Assembly (NCBI RefSeq): GCF_905171765.1
Contig: NC_053393.1
Span: 70,339,371 to 70,403,370, forward strand
Origin: Bufo bufo
Taxonomy: Eukaryota > Chordata > Amphibia > Anura > Bufonidae
Length of the DNA: 64,000 nt
Reading direction: 5' to 3'
Position numbers and translations under genes: made by a program. Positions 42,051-54,872 of the stretch are shown here, one piece after another. Under the pieces are notes generated by a model. It saw only the letters and a program-made list of their open reading frames with translations, made no database searches and had not been told where the DNA came from. Positions within the stretch are counted from its first letter, which is position 1. Each line of letters begins with the position of its first letter.

Positions 42051-45000
42051 GATCCCCTCCTCCTCCGATCGGAGCCCCAGCAGTGTAATCCTGGGGCTCC
42101 GATCGGTTACCATGGCAGCCAGGACGCTATTGAAGCCCTGGCTGCCATGATAAGCTCCATGCTGCTGTGTGCACAGAGCAGCAGGGACAGTGTGAGGTCC
42201 TAGTCACCCTGATAGAGATCTATCAGGGTGAATGGGACAAGGGTTCTAGTCCCTAAGGGGGCTAAAAGTTAGTAAAAAGGAAAAAAAAAAAAAAATTAAG
42301 TATAAATGAAAAAGATTTACAAAAAAAATAAAAAATACACGTTAACAATAAACATATTCATTTTCAGCAGATTTGTGTAGGAAAATAATTTTTTTCTCAA
42401 AAATAAAAATACCCAGAATATCGGTATAAATTATCGGCTATCGGCCTGAAAGTTCACAAATTATCGGTATCGGCCCTAAAAAATCAATATCGGTCGATCC
42501 CTACCCCAATGCCTTCCATTATAGATCAGTGTGAAGACTGCAGCTTGCAGGCAGGAAGGACCAGGCCACAGAAGACAGACATTGCACCTTTATGTATGAC
42601 ACCGGTTCTATTCTATGTTCAAGGTCTCGTCTCGCTCACTCCTCGCAGGCCAAACTCTGTGTGTGGGAGTTGGAGAGACTTTTCCCGCCTGGCTGTTGTG
42701 CTCGCCTCTGCTGTTATCCGATTTCGACGTCGGTGGGCAGAGACATGAATATGGGGAGCTAGGAGGATCCAGGGCGGCCGCTGCGGGCCGTAATGTGGTT
42801 TTGAGTACTGTTATGCAGGATGCAGGGGTGGGCAGACACAGATTTAGTAACTTTCAGCGCACATGTGACTGCTTCTATGACGGCACAAAATACCGCAGTT
42901 ATTAGGAAACATCGATATCGCCATATCGCTGTTTCTTAATACAGCGGTATATCGCTGACACCGGTTTACCGCTCAACCCTAGCGGAGACAGACTTGGGCC
43001 TACCTGCTTCTCAGCCCTGAGGCGCCTTCCCTCCTGCCGACTCCGATGACCAGCCCAGCAAAGCAGAGGCCATGCCGCCGAGACTTCCCTAACGCACCGG
43101 ACTGCAGCATACTGGTGGAATCCTTGAAGAAGTTCCAAACCTTGGAGCAGCCAGCATCAGGTAACTTATTAAAGGGGATACTGATGGTGTTTAGCACCTC
43201 CATATCTGCCAGGCTGACACAGCTTATATCCCCAATCCACGGTGAAGGAATTAGATGGTAAAATGAGACATGTGGAATCTAAAATGGTGGACTTTGCCTC
43301 TTCACACATTCACCTAATTGATGCTCACAATGCCCTAACAGATGATGTGGAATATTTGATATCCAAACTAGCGTATTTAGAGGATAGATCCAGACGGAAC
43401 AATATAAAGTTCCGTGGAATCTCCGAGGATATACAGCCTTCAGAGCTACAGAAATACATGGTGGACATTATGTCTGTACTTCTACCGGATTGCTCTGCAC
43501 TGGACTTTACTATAGATAGAGCTCACCATGTAGTCAAACCTAAAGACCTGCCGGATGCGGCCCAAGAGATGTCTTGGCAAGAATACACTTCTTCCATATT
43601 AAAGAGGCCACTCTAGCAGCTGCAAGAAAACTGGGGAACCTACCAGCCCCAAACCAATCTGTGAAGCTCTTTGCAGACCTATCAGCAGTTACCCTCCAAC
43701 TACGCCACCACCTATCCCCATCGCACTGGCACTGCGAGACCATGCTATTTAATACAGTTGGCGATATCCTGTTAAAATCCTAATTCGAAAAAATTGAGAA
43801 TACTTCACTCACTATCCACACATTGGAGGAAAGGAAAGAGCTCTTACACTCATGGAACATACCATTGGCCTCGTCTGGTGCCCGACCTACACTCACCCAT
43901 TAGCATGAGGACCAAGAATGGCACCTGGTGGTCCCAAGAAGGAAGAAGAACCGTTAAGACTTTAACCAACAGTGCGGTGGAAATGCTCATTCCGTCGTGA
44001 CTCGGTAACTATTGCTGGACTTCACCCTAGATGCTGTAGGCGGCTATTCATGCCGCTAATAATGCTTTTGTTTGTTTTTTAATTCTAGCCCTAACTTTTT
44101 GAGGAATTCCTGCTTCTATAGACCTTCCTATGTTATGTTTCATGTTTCTAATTTTCTGCCTGTGCAGAGATGTCTACTATGGTTGATTGCTGACTTACGG
44201 GGGCTTCCAGGTTGTCTACCTCACATAGCTCCAAAGTTTTTACATAATGGTAATTAAGCTTAGTTCCTTGAACGTTAGGAGCTTGAATAGCCCTAACAAG
44301 AGGAATGTCGCGTGGAAGGAGGCTTTAGCACTTCAATGTGATGTGTTCTGCGCCCAAGAAACACACCTGCTTCCCCCTGACATTCATAGTATGAAGCATG
44401 CATGTTTCCCTACAATCATACATGCGCCATATAGTAAAAAGAAAAGGGGAGTGATGCTTGCCATTAAAAATACGATTGCCTTCACACCCCAGTCAATTCC
44501 CAGATAGACCCAAATGGCTGCTACATAATCCAATGTGGTTATTTCTTTTTTTAACAAATCTTTATTTATCACGGCAAGCATGGTAAACAAGACAAGAACA
44601 ATATACGGGCTACAGCCCAACAATCGAGGAGACATATGCAGTACAATGGTATGAATATAAGTACGTTCTCATTAAAGTACAGGCAATGAATAAAGATGAG
44701 TTAAGTTAGTCAGGCGAACCTAACAGGAGTAGCATGTGTGACATGTAAGGGGGGGAGGGGACTGATACCCCTGAGGCACACCCCCCTAGATCACAAGACA
44801 GAGGTGATGCCGGTTAGAAACAGTAAAAAAGGTATGCTAATGTAGAGTGAAACATGACCAACAATAAATTGAGCAAGCATGGTATACAATATAGAGTGTG
44901 TAGCACAAATGGGTAGTCACTAAATGGGGGGAGAATTCGCAGTAACCCCAGTATAAAGACACAGATTCCCCGACTCTGCTTCCAACCAACTAAACCACGG

Positions 45001-48000
45001 TCCCCACATAACATTAAATTTGTCGTGTGAGAGGGACTCCCAACTAGTTAGCTCCTCAAACCTACAGATCTCATGAACCTTTTGGGTCCATTCCTCAACT
45101 GAAGGAGTGTGTGTCGAGAGCCAATGTAGAGGGATTAAAAGTTTGGCAGCCGCCAACAAGTGTGCTAGTAGAGAGTGTTTATGCAAGGGGAAATCCTTTG
45201 ATGGTACATTGAGAAGAACCAGAGTCGGAGAAAGTGGAGGGGCCAAAGGACAAATTTGCTGTAAAATCTTACTAAGCGAGGACCAGAACTGGGAGACCCC
45301 TCGACACGACCACCATATATGTGAGACTGTGCCAACTTCTTCGTGACATCTCCAGCAGGCTGGGGAAGTGAGAGGGTCCATCCTATGTAGCACCTCCGGA
45401 GTGCGGTACCATCTTGTCAACAGTTTAAAGGAACTCTCCTGGATTCTGACGCATCTGGAGAACCCGTGAGAGTTCCTAAGAAGTGAAGAGACAGACTCAT
45501 CTGACAAAGTTATGCCTAAATCTTGCTCCCACCTCCCAATGAAGGACGGTCTGCCAGGCACGCCCTCCAGCAACAGTTTGTTGTAGATTAACGAAATGAC
45601 CTTCCTCACCGGTTTGTGAGAGGCTACCAAAGTGTCGAACCAAGAAGGAATAAAATTCTTATTAGCTTTAGCGAGGTACTGTTGGCCTATAAATGAGAAA
45701 TGAGAATAAGAATAATGCAGAGGGGTCCAACTCAGAGCCAATTGTGATGCCCGAAGGTCGTCCAGGGATGCAATCCGCCCGTCTCTCAAGAAATCCCCCA
45801 CAGCAAATGCGTTTAAGGAAGGCCATAACCCCAGGACATCTGAATAATTTGAAGATAAGCAATACGGCAGCAGGTGCATGGGGAGAAGGGGCGAGGGACC
45901 AGGGCAAAACCTAAACTTCCTGGCTGTAACGTTCCAAGTTGTTAAGAGACCTTTTAAAAGGGGTGGTGCATCATTGCAAAGCGCAGGACCACGGTCTACC
46001 GTCCAAAGGCTGGCGAGCACGTCAGGTGATGTTAATTGGCGTGCAATTTGGTAACCCAATTTTCTAATGTTAATGTTTAGTAATTCACTCAACAGACGGA
46101 GTTGAATAGCCCTATAATATAATTTGATGTCTGGCAAGCCAAAGCCGCCTCTGTGTTTGGGCAGGGTTAACAAGTCATATGCTAATCTCGGACGAGCTCG
46201 CCTCCAAATGAAGCCTGAAATAATCCTACGCAGGTCCAGGAAGTAAGAGTCAGGTAAGTATATAGGTAGAGACTGGAGAAGAAACAGCACTTTGGGAAGG
46301 ATATACGTTTTAATTATGTTTTTCCGTCCCATCCAAGAGACAAATGGAATATCTAAATGTTTCAATTGTTCTTTAATATCAACAAGGAGAGGGGCATAGT
46401 TTAATTGGAAGGCCTGATCTATACGGGCTGAGATCTTCACCCCTAAGTAGGTGACACTGGACGACCATTGAAAGGGATAATTCTGTGACAGCAATGAAAT
46501 GGTTGCATCAGGGACACAAACCCCCAGTGCCGTGCATTTAGATAGATTAATCTTGAAGTTAGACATATGACCAAAAGACTCAAAAAGACCCAAGATTGCT
46601 GGGAATGCCTTTATTGGATCCGGCAGGAGGAGCAACATGTCATCGGCAAAGGCCGCGACCTTATGAGTCGACGTGCCAACCTTTAGCCCGGCAATGTCAT
46701 CATCCTGTCTGATGGCCTGCAACAACGTTTCCAGACAAAGGATGAAAAGGGAAGGAGAGAGGGGGCAGCCCTGCCTGGTCCCGTTGGCTATGGTAAAGGT
46801 ACCCCATTGACTCTAACCCTCGCGTGTGGCGAGGAGTACAGGGACAGCACCGCACGGATAAAATGAGGAGGGAATCCAAATCTGTTAAGAGTGGCTTCCA
46901 TAAACTTCCAATCAACCCTGTCGAATGCCTTCTCGGCATCAGTGCTGAGAAGGGTGAGCGGCTTGTTACTCGTCAAAGAATATTCTATGGCATGTAATAC
47001 CCTGTAAGTGCCGTCCCTGCACTCCCGACCCCCCACGAAACCTGCCTGATCGCCCCCTATCAGTCTCTGGAGTAAAGGATTTATTCTATGGGCCAGAATC
47101 TTTGCCCATAATTTAGTGTCTGCATTTAGCAGAGAAATGGGCCTATAGCTGGAAGGGAGAGACAAATCCTTCCCCTCTTTAGGGAGCACTACTATATGCG
47201 CCTCCAAAGCCTGAGAATGCATGGCACCACCAGAAAGTAAAGCGTTGAAATAGTCAACAAGTTGGGGGCCTAAGACCGGGAGAAATTTTTTGTAGTACGT
47301 GATCGGAAACCCGTCAGGGCCCGGGCTCTTTCCTTGGGGAATGGAGGAGAGGGTTTTCTTAATTTCTTCAAGTGTGATAGGAGCTAATAAGGAGTCCCTT
47401 TCTGGTTCAGACAGGGCAGGCAAGGCGAGAGAGTCTAAGAATTCTGCAACCTTCTTTGACCTAGAGTCTAACACCTCAGGAGTCTCACTCTGGCGAATAT
47501 TATATAAAGAGCAGTAATATTCAGTAAATGCTTTAGCGACTTCTGAAGTGTCAGAAACCAAAGTCCCTGCAGTGTTCCTCATGGAGCTAATGTGCGTTTG
47601 CTCTTTACGCTTTTTAATCAGAGCCGACATTATCTTGTTGCCCTTGTCGCCATGGGCATACTGTTTATGACGCAGTTTTAAGTAAGCATTAGCGGCCTTG
47701 GCGTTTAGAAGCGCTTTTAGTTCATTCCTCAATGATAGAAGGAGCTTATGATCATAAATAGCCAGCGATCTTTTATGTGTACACTCTAGTGTCGCAATTT
47801 TAGATAGAAGGGAGTTGATGTCCGCAAGACGCTTCTTCTTAAGGAAGGCACCAATCGAGATCAACTCCCCCCTAATCACAGTTTTGTGGGCTTCCCATAT
47901 GGATGCGGGAGATGCCTCTGTGGCTGAGTTGGTCTGGAAATAATCTGTCAGTGAACGTGAGATAGCATCCATTTGTGAGGGTGTGTTAAGAAGCGTTGGG

Positions 48001-48305
48001 TTCAGCTTCCATGTCCATTCTCTAGAAGCAACCCCGGGCAGTGATAGGGACATGACAATAGGGGCGTGATCAGAGACTGTGATAGCGTGGATATCTACCC
48101 CATGCACCTGCTGCAAGTACCTGTCCTGTATAAAGAAGTAGTCGAGCCTCTGATATGATCTGTGTGGATTGGAATAAAAAGTAAAATCTTTGGCATCTGC
48201 ATGGACGGACCTCCAGGCATCACAAAGGCTGAGGTCCCTCAGGCGACCCTGCAGACTCCCCAGAGCACGGTATGATATAGCTGATCTCCCTGATGATGCA
48301 TCTAA

Positions 48306-48622
48306 GGCTCAATTCACACCTGAGCGTTTTACAGCGCGTTCCTACGCGCTGTAAAACGCTCAACAAGGAGAAACCAATGCTTCCCTATGGGAATGGTTCT
48401 CACCTGGGCGTTTTACAGCGCGTACGATCGCGCAGTAAAACGCCCGACGCTCACACAAGTTCGGTAGCGTTTTTTTGGGCACTTGTCGCGCGTTCCCGTA
48501 CATAGACTTTCGGGAACGCGCGACACTGTGTGCACACTTGTCTCTGTATGCGCGCTTGTAAACGCCCGTACAATCGCGCATACAGAGCGCTCGTTTCAGA
48601 ACGCTCAGGTGTGAATTGAGCC
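48306..48622. mobile_element. Harbinger-like MITE 1 of 3 in LINE copy C
   Basis: GGCTCAATTCACACCTGAGC and its inverse CTCAGGTGTGAATTGAGCC are flanked by TAA at 48303-48305 and 48623-48625. GTTTTACAGCGCGT palindromes fill the arms. Confidence 0.85.
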
Positions 48623-48625
48623 TAA

Positions 48626-48954
48626 GGCTGGGTTCACACTTGAGCGTTTTACAGCGCGTTCAAACGTGCTGTAAAACGCTCAACACATGAAAACCAATGC
48701 TTCCCTATGGCCCTGGTTCTCACTTGAGCGTTTTACAGCGCGTTCTAACGCGCTGAAAAACGCCCTACGCTCAAACAAGTTCTTGAGCTTCTTTGGGGCG
48801 TTTTGACGCGCGTTTGTGGCCATAGGACACTGCAGTCAATTACACAAACGCGCGTCAAACGCGCGTTTACTATTGCAAAAAACGCACATAAAAACGGGCG
48901 ACAAAAACGCGCGTTAAACGCGCATATCAAATACGCTCAGGTCTGAACCCAGCC
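48626..48954. mobile_element. Harbinger-like MITE 2 of 3 in LINE copy C
   Basis: GGCTGGGTTCACACTTGAGC and GCTCAGGTCTGAACCCAGCC are inverted ends. Its left TAA is the right TAA of the previous MITE and its right TAA is at 48955-48957. It is related to but distinct from MITE 1. Confidence 0.85.
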
Positions 48955-48968
48955 TAAAATAGGATTAA

Positions 48969-49534
48969 GGCCTCTTTCACACTACAGTATTTTGCGTTCA
49001 GTATACTGGACGTTTTTTGAGTTCAGTATACGGAACAGATACTGAACCATTCATTTCAATGGTTCAGCAAAAAATACTGAAGTGTCTCCGTGTGCATTCC
49101 GTTTCAGTATTTCAGTATTTCCGTGCCGTGGAAAGATAGAACATGTCCTATGTTTCTCCGCAAATCACGGTCCGTGGCTCCATTAAAGTCAATGGGTCCG
49201 CAAAAAAACGGAATGCATACGGAAGGCATCCGTATGTCATCCGTATGTCATCCGTTTTTTGCGGATCCGTCATTAACAAATGCTAGGCCCAGCCCACTGT
49301 GGCCATGTGTTTCTTGTTGCCAAACTTTGGCTGAGCACAAATACAGGTGGCTTCCGTTTTTGATCCGTGAAAAACGGACCGTATACGGGAACCATACGGA
49401 AACCATACTGAAAGGTTTTTGCGGACATACTGAACGGATACGGAGACACAACGGAACCCAAAAACGGGACAACGGATCCGTGAAAAACGGAACGCAAAAC
49501 ACTGAAATGGACATACTGTAGTGTGAAAGAGGCC
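48969..49534. mobile_element. Harbinger-like MITE 3 of 3 in LINE copy C
   Basis: GGCCTCTTTCACACTACAGT and its inverse ACTGTAGTGTGAAAGAGGCC are flanked by TAA (48966-48968 and 49535-49537). It contains AGATAGAACATGTCCTAT and multiple GGATCCGT/ACGGATCC blocks. Confidence 0.85.
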
Positions 49535-49992
49535 TAAGAGTGAGATTCAAATCACCACCAATTAGTAGCATACCTGTATACATTGCAGAAATATCTCTAA
49601 TGATCTTAGTGAGCCAAGGAACAGTTTGCTTGTTGGGGGCAGAATGGGATGAAGGGAAGACACAGAAAAAAGGAAGAGGAGACGTGGGGGGGGGGGGGGG
49701 AAACAAACCCAACACTACATAGGAAAAATACATGAGGTGGAGGAAAGAGGAAAGAATAAATTAAACATTATAGCCTATTTTATATAAGCATTACAATATT
49801 ATATAAAGCATTATAACCCGAAAGTGTGGACCAAAAAACTGGCCCGTGAGAATGGTCAAAGGGAACCATATAGAGAGAGGATGTTAGGGGTGAGGAGAGA
49901 GATCAAAAAGGGGCTCATCCTCACACCTCCAACCTCAACCCAGTGACCTGCAGGTAGAGAATAGAATAACCAAAGTGACCACAAGAAGGGCC

Positions 49993-51063
49993 TCAATCAT
50001 TAGAGTCCAACCGCGATGTTCTGGGCTTCTTAGGCTTCTGCTTTCCAACGGTGGTCCACGGAGTAGGGAGCTGCGGGGACGTGCCATCATGCTGTACTGG
50101 AAGCCATGAAGGAATGGCAATCGGTGGGATCTGTAGGGCATTCCAGAGCACAGGTAAGTCCTCGGGTGACCGGATTATAATGCGCCTATTTCCAGATGTG
50201 ACCTGAACCCCAAAGGGGTAAAGCCATTTGTATGGGATCCTGGCTGCACGCAGAGCCTCTGTGAGTGGTTTCAACACTCTTCTTTTTTGGAGAGTGGAAG
50301 GGGCGACATCTTGAAACAACTGAACTATGGAATCTGCAATTTTTATCTCCTCCAGACCTCTGGCCTTGTTTAAAATGGCGTCAGTGTCCCGAAAACTTAA
50401 TAGGCCGCAAATAATGTCCCTAGGGTTATCCGCCGGAGAAGGCTTGGGACGGAGGGATCTGTGCACCCTCTCCACTGTGATGTTTTTGGCGCGCTCCGCA
50501 CCTAGGAGGTAGGTGAAGAGAACATGCATGGCCGCAAAGAGATTTTCTTTGTCCGCAGCCTCTGGAAGGCCTCTCACACGGATGTTTTTGCGGCGGCTGC
50601 GGTTTTCTTGGTCCTCAATTAATAGAAGGGCCGTGTTGATCGCCTCGTTATGGGTCTCCAGGGTTTTAGCAACAGACGCCGCTTGTGAAAAGAGCGCGTC
50701 CTGCGATTGCTCTAGGGCCTCCACACGGTTGCCTATATGGCGGATATCCACCTTAATGGATGACAAGTCCGCAGCGATCGGGGCTAAGGCTCTCTGCAGG
50801 GCCATATCGAAGTAGTCCTTAGATAGGGAGTTTGAATCGCTCACCCCATGTTGCGGCCGGCCGTCTCCCTCTAGGGGCAGAGTGCATTCTCCTTGAGCCG
50901 CATCCAGCCTGCGATTCAGCGCTTTCGGCGCCATCTTGTCCTCCCTGATGGGGAGTTGTGCCGCTCGCTTGTGGACGAATTTCTCCATACTGCTCTCCTC
51001 CTGCTCTTCCAGAAAACCTCCAGCTAGTACTCCTACACCAGGCTTAGGCTGGATCTTGACCAT
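49993..51063 (-). CDS. L1 ORF1, copy C, intact
   Basis: The 356-codon frame starts at an ATG in a good context (GCCATGG). Residues about 95-155 form an amphipathic coiled coil. The RRM hallmark NRSRRKNIRVRGLPE follows at about 150-165, and the C-terminal domain spans about 210-310 (RVLKPLTEALRAARIPYKWL). The tail is basic (KQKPKKPRTSR). ORF1 proteins of L1-type LINEs trimerise and bind element RNA. No frameshift or stop is seen. Confidence 0.9.
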   Translation of the reverse strand: MVKIQPKPGVGVLAGGFLEEQEESSMEKFVHKRAAQLPIREDKMAPKALNRRLDAAQGECTLPLEGDGRPQHGVSDSNSLSKDYFDMALQRALAPIAADLSSIKVDIRHIGNRVEALEQSQDALFSQAASVAKTLETHNEAINTALLLIEDQENRSRRKNIRVRGLPEAADKENLFAAMHVLFTYLLGAERAKNITVERVHRSLRPKPSPADNPRDIICGLLSFRDTDAILNKARGLEEIKIADSIVQLFQDVAPSTLQKRRVLKPLTEALRAARIPYKWLYPFGVQVTSGNRRIIIRSPEDLPVLWNALQIPPIAIPSWLPVQHDGTSPQLPTPWTTVGKQKPKKPRTSRLDSND

Positions 51064-51734
51064 GGCACGGGGATTAGAGTGCTAATGTGGCTGAAAGCAG
51101 CTTGGTGGCGGGAGCGCTCCTCTCAAGCAGCCGCCATCCAGCATGGTCAGGCTCCGCCCCCCAATGTGGTTATTTCAATATCCTCTATATCTATACAGTG
51201 GTAGTGGTATATGCTCCAAACAAACGCCCTCTCAGATTTCTAAATCATCTCATGCTGAAAGTTTCAAAACTTAAGCAGGGCAAACTAATCCTGTGTGGTG
51301 ACTTCAATGCAACCCATGATCCCAAATGGGATTCATCAGCCCCACAAAGGTCTCATAAACACACACTTTCTCTATATGATATGTGGTGCATACACCATAG
51401 CACTGAAATTACTACTTTTTCTCGACACCACACAACTCGTACTCAAGAATTTATCATTTCCTCTTAGAAAGAGACACCATACCTGCCGCCAAAGACTCCA
51501 CTATAGGAAACATTACGTGGTCAGACCACGCTCCTATTTCATTGACAATTCTTGAAACATTTAATTCTCACTGTGGAGAATAAATGAATACCTTTTGGCA
51601 GACACTAGATACCAACCTGAGATTGATGCCTCTTTAAAAGAATACTTCCAATTCAATGACTCCTCAGTCTAGCACCCCTCTACAGTTTGGCTAGCCCATA
51701 AGACATTTATAAAGGGGTATTTTTATTAAGCTTA

Positions 51735-52087
51735 GGGTCCATTCACACGTCCGTTTTGGTGTTCCGCATCCGTTCCGATTAAAAACGGAACGTTATGCGG
51801 ATCCATTCATTTTCAATGGAATCCGCAAATAATCGGAGAGCACTCATGGTGCTCTCCGATTCTGTGATTCCGTTCCGTGGGTTCCGTTATTCGGATCCTG
51901 GAAAAAAAATATACCCTGTCCTACTATTTGTCCGATTTTGCGTTCCGTCATCCCATTCTAGTCAATGGATCCGTCAAAAAATCGGATGACATGCTAAAAG
52001 CATCCTCATGTCATCCAGATTTTCGGATCCGCAAAAAACAGGAACGTTTATCTGGAAAGGTAAAAATACTGGTGTGTGAATGGACCC
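51735..52087. mobile_element. Harbinger-like MITE in LINE copy B
   Basis: GGGTCCATTCACACGTCCG and the inverse end GTGTGTGAATGGACCC are flanked by TTA and TAA. It inserted in the endonuclease-RT linker of copy B. The interior has repeated ACGGAAC/GTTCCGT blocks. Confidence 0.8.
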
Positions 52088-52824
52088 TAAGTCTAAGGTG
52101 AAGAAAACTAGAGAAAAAGACCTGAATGACCTATTAGCCCAACTGCAATCCCTAGAATCCCAAAATAAACGTACAGCTACACTGGATACATTATTGAAAC
52201 TAAGGGACACCCGCAATAAACTGAGGGAATGTCTCCTTCAGCCATACGAGCTCTACCTTCAAAGGCTTAAACTACGCTATCCCTCCCAATCCAGTAAGGC
52301 AGGTAAACTGCTAGCTCAAACAGTAAAAACCAGGGCTATACACTCACGTATTCCCTTTCCATATGATGCAACTAAGATGTATAAAATATATGAGCCCAAG
52401 GCTCTGGCAAACCGATTCATGTAATTGTATTCTGCCCTCTACAATCTCAGAGATGATCCTGCCACTACAACTGTCTCACAGGATACAATAGATGCCTTTC
52501 TGGACAAAATGAATCTCCCCGTTTAAACCAATCAACCATAAACTCCATTACCATACCACTGACCCAAGAAGAGATTGAAAAAGCCATTATATCCCTCCCT
52601 GCCAATAAGAGCCCAGGTCCAGATGGACTCCCTAACTCCTACTAGAAGACATTTCTCCCTACACTACTCCCTCATCTTCATGCAACCCTGTCTCGTGCCA
52701 TGACCGAGGGCAACTTCCCAGCAGAAATGTTGAATGCTACCATTGGAACCCTGCCCAAACCTGGCAAGGCGCCTGATGTCCCCCAAAACTTCCGTCCCAT
52801 CTCGTAATTAAACACTGATCTTAA

Positions 52825-53362
52825 AGGGTAACTGTCATGTTTTCATAAATAATATAACAATTTTAGCATAGGTTACTGCTGCAGCAGCATTATGCATAAA
52901 GCAATCTTTAGTTTCTTCACATACCACTGTTTTCATTGAGTTTTTCCCTTAGTTACGGCTGTTTAAACATTTGCAATATGAGGACCTTCTCAAGATAGCT
53001 TCTCTGCCAGTTCTGAGGCCAAAACTGCCTTCCCTCACTTCCCATGCACACTTGCTGTAGCCAGCAGCTCCCTGCCAGCCAATCAGATTAGATTACTGAG
53101 AGACACGCCTCCTCACTCTGAAGCCTAATGCAGGCATGCAGTGTGAAGGACCGCCCCTCCGTCTTCTGTTTATACTAAAAGGAAGACAGACAAGCCCTAG
53201 CAACGGTCTTATAAGAGAGCAGTGGGAAGGGACAGGGGACATTAAGGAAAGCTGTTATTTGAAGACAATTACAGATTTTTTGACAATCATTGACAGACTA
53301 ACTCAGGCATACATGCCTAGCTCTAATAAACTACCAAACAAAAAAAATATGACAGTTACCCT
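52825..53362. mobile_element. T2/Kolobok-like MITE in LINE copy B
   Basis: AGGGTAACTGTCAT and ATGACAGTTACCCT are inverted ends flanked by TTAA (52821-52824 and 53363-53366). The RT reading NTDLK before it continues AKILANRL after it, apart from a nearby stop, so the target was the TTAA within the LINE. Confidence 0.88.
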
Positions 53363-54872
53363 TTAAGGTATAGGCCAAGATTCTGGCTAACAGATTGGCC
53401 CCCATTAACCCCCAGTTGGTGGCACCTGATCAGGTGGGATTTGTTTGCGGAAGACAAATTACCGACAACGCAAGGAGAGTCATAAACCTTGTCGACTATA
53501 TTAACCAACATGCCCTTCCTGCAATCCTTGTTACATTGGACGCCAAGAAGGCGTTCGACCAAGGTAATTGGTCGTTCGCCTTCTCGGTGCTCCGTAAGTT
53601 CGGATTTCCAGAACCACTAATGACCGCAATAATGGCCTTATAGACGAAACCTTTGGCCAGGGTGCTAACGAATGGGATATTATCAGATACTTTTTATATC
53701 CCCAATGGCACGAGACAGGGTTGCCCATTGTCCCTACTCATTTTCATATTATCACTGCAGCCGCAGGCTCAGGCAATTAGACAATCTACTGGACTAACAG
53801 GCATTGATATAGGCGGCAGACATAATTGCGTATCACTATACGCGGATCATATTATACTTCGCTTATCCAATCCCACTACATCTCTGGCTACAGCCATGTC
53901 ATTAATACATGACTATGGATTGCTTTCATATTATAAAGTGAATGAGGGAAAATCACAGGCTCTAACTTTTCACCTCCCTGAGGATACTCTACACAATCTA
54001 AAAGACACACTTCGACTTGATTGGCAATCCGCACAAATTACATACTTAGGGATCCAAGTCACGGCCTCGTTTAATTCGCTGTACAAAACCATCCTTCCTA
54101 TGATAACAACCTGGACTGCAGATGCAAAAAATTGAGAAAGCAGAATTATCTTGGGTGGGACGCATTGCAGCTTTCCAACAACATGTATTACCTAAATTGC
54201 TATATCTGAGGGGGCGTGGCCTAACCGTTATGGCGTGAGGTCGCATGTTGCTTCAGCTCCGGCAATATCCTGGATTTATCCTGATTGTCTGACCGTTTAG
54301 ATCCTGATCGTTTACTAAAGACACCCCTCGGTAATCTGCAATCTGATTGCTTACCGGTGACCGGATTTTCTGCTCTGCGGCTGTCGCTGCCGCTGCCTGT
54401 CTGGGCCCTCTGTGCAAGGCCTGCACGCTGCGTGATATCCTGGACTGCGGATCTCTTGGTGAGAGCGAGAGGAGTGGGGACGCACGAACATCATACTTAC
54501 CGGTGGCGGTGATCGAGCGGAGCCTGGTGCTGCAGGTCGGTGTGACCCTCAGGTTCTCTCCCGGCTGGACTGCTGGTTTGAAGTTTCCCCCACGTGTCTG
54601 ACAGTACGGGCGCCATCTTGTCCGCAGCGCTGGAGACAGCTGCCTCCTATCTCTGACACTAGTGCCGGATTCTGACCTTCCTGCTTGCATACGCCTGACA
54701 CATAGGTGGATCATACCTGATAGAGAGTGCAGTGGACGTAGTGGATCTGTCCCCTGCTCCAAGGAAAGGTCTCTCTCAAGTAAGTGGCGCGGCTGATACC
54801 CGGATACCCCTGAGTAAGGGTGATTACCAGAGGACTGATTATTCCTGCGGTCGGTGAAAGGGAGATCACTTT

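Larger units (their letters stand above)
41353..42503. mobile_element. second hAT element, nested
   Basis: TAGGGATCGACCGATTATCG and its inverted end CGGTCGATCCCTA are flanked by near-identical 8-bp duplications, CCCTAATG (41345-41352) and CCCCAATG (42504-42511). It lies inside the larger hAT. The interior has a long palindrome and tandem GGTGGCGCAGTGCGCCCC units. There is no transposase. Confidence 0.85.
36309..42981. mobile_element. non-autonomous hAT element with giant minisatellite
   Basis: The ends are GAGGGTTGGGCGATATC and GCGGTAAACCGGTG (as its complement, CCGCTCAACCCTA at the right end), flanked by the 8-bp duplication GCGGAGAC at 36301-36308 and 42982-42989. The terminal regions are rich in CGATATCG-type palindromes. 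No transposase is present. The 6.7-kb length comes from a 4.85-kb minisatellite and a second hAT element inside it. It interrupts ORF1 of L1 copy B. Confidence 0.85.
36055..43783 (+). pseudogene. L1 ORF1 (RNA-binding protein), copy B, broken
   Basis: ORF1 proteins coat LINE RNA and act as trimeric chaperones. The first 85 codons (from MMRRGKRSHKAQ) lie at 36055-36308. After the hAT the reading resumes in changing frames: a coiled-coil-like stretch from about 43242, the RRM hallmark DRSRRNNIKFRGI near 43385-43425, and the C-terminal domain KEATLAAARKLGNLP near 43595. Several stops and frameshifts, one just after PDAAQE near 43570, make it non-functional. The 1129-codon open frame starting at 36055 is an artefact because it runs into the minisatellite. 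Confidence 0.82.
44920..49734 (-). pseudogene. L1 ORF2, copy C, broken
   Basis: Reading leftwards, an endonuclease piece (APNKQTVPW, LLIGGDLNLTL near 49.56 kb) is cut by three MITEs. A 442-codon frame (48116-46788) follows with SDHAPIVM, KSPGPDGFP, GDQAGFVGG and STDAEKAFDRVDW. A one-base slip near 46795 shifts to a 601-codon frame (46725-44920) containing FADDMLLLL, the RT catalytic box, and CWRCHEEVGTVSHIWWSC, the C-terminal cysteine-histidine motif. The first part of the endonuclease (the SWNVRGLN region) was not found between 49993 and 49734, so an internal deletion is likely. Confidence 0.88.
44546..51160 (-). mobile_element. full-length L1-type LINE, copy C, inserted in copy B
   Basis: The element lies between 16-bp target duplications CCAATGTGGTTATTTC (44530-44545 and 51161-51176). 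On the minus strand it begins GGGGCGGAGCCTGACC and ends with AATAAAG and a short poly-A. ORF1 is intact, while ORF2 is broken. Three Harbinger-like MITEs (48306-49534) inserted later in the endonuclease region. Excising element and one duplication restores the endonuclease of copy B. Confidence 0.93.

Noticed and set aside
45107..45346. Plus-strand frames inside LINE copy C
   Set aside because: Antisense of the copy C ORF2, which reads on the minus strand.
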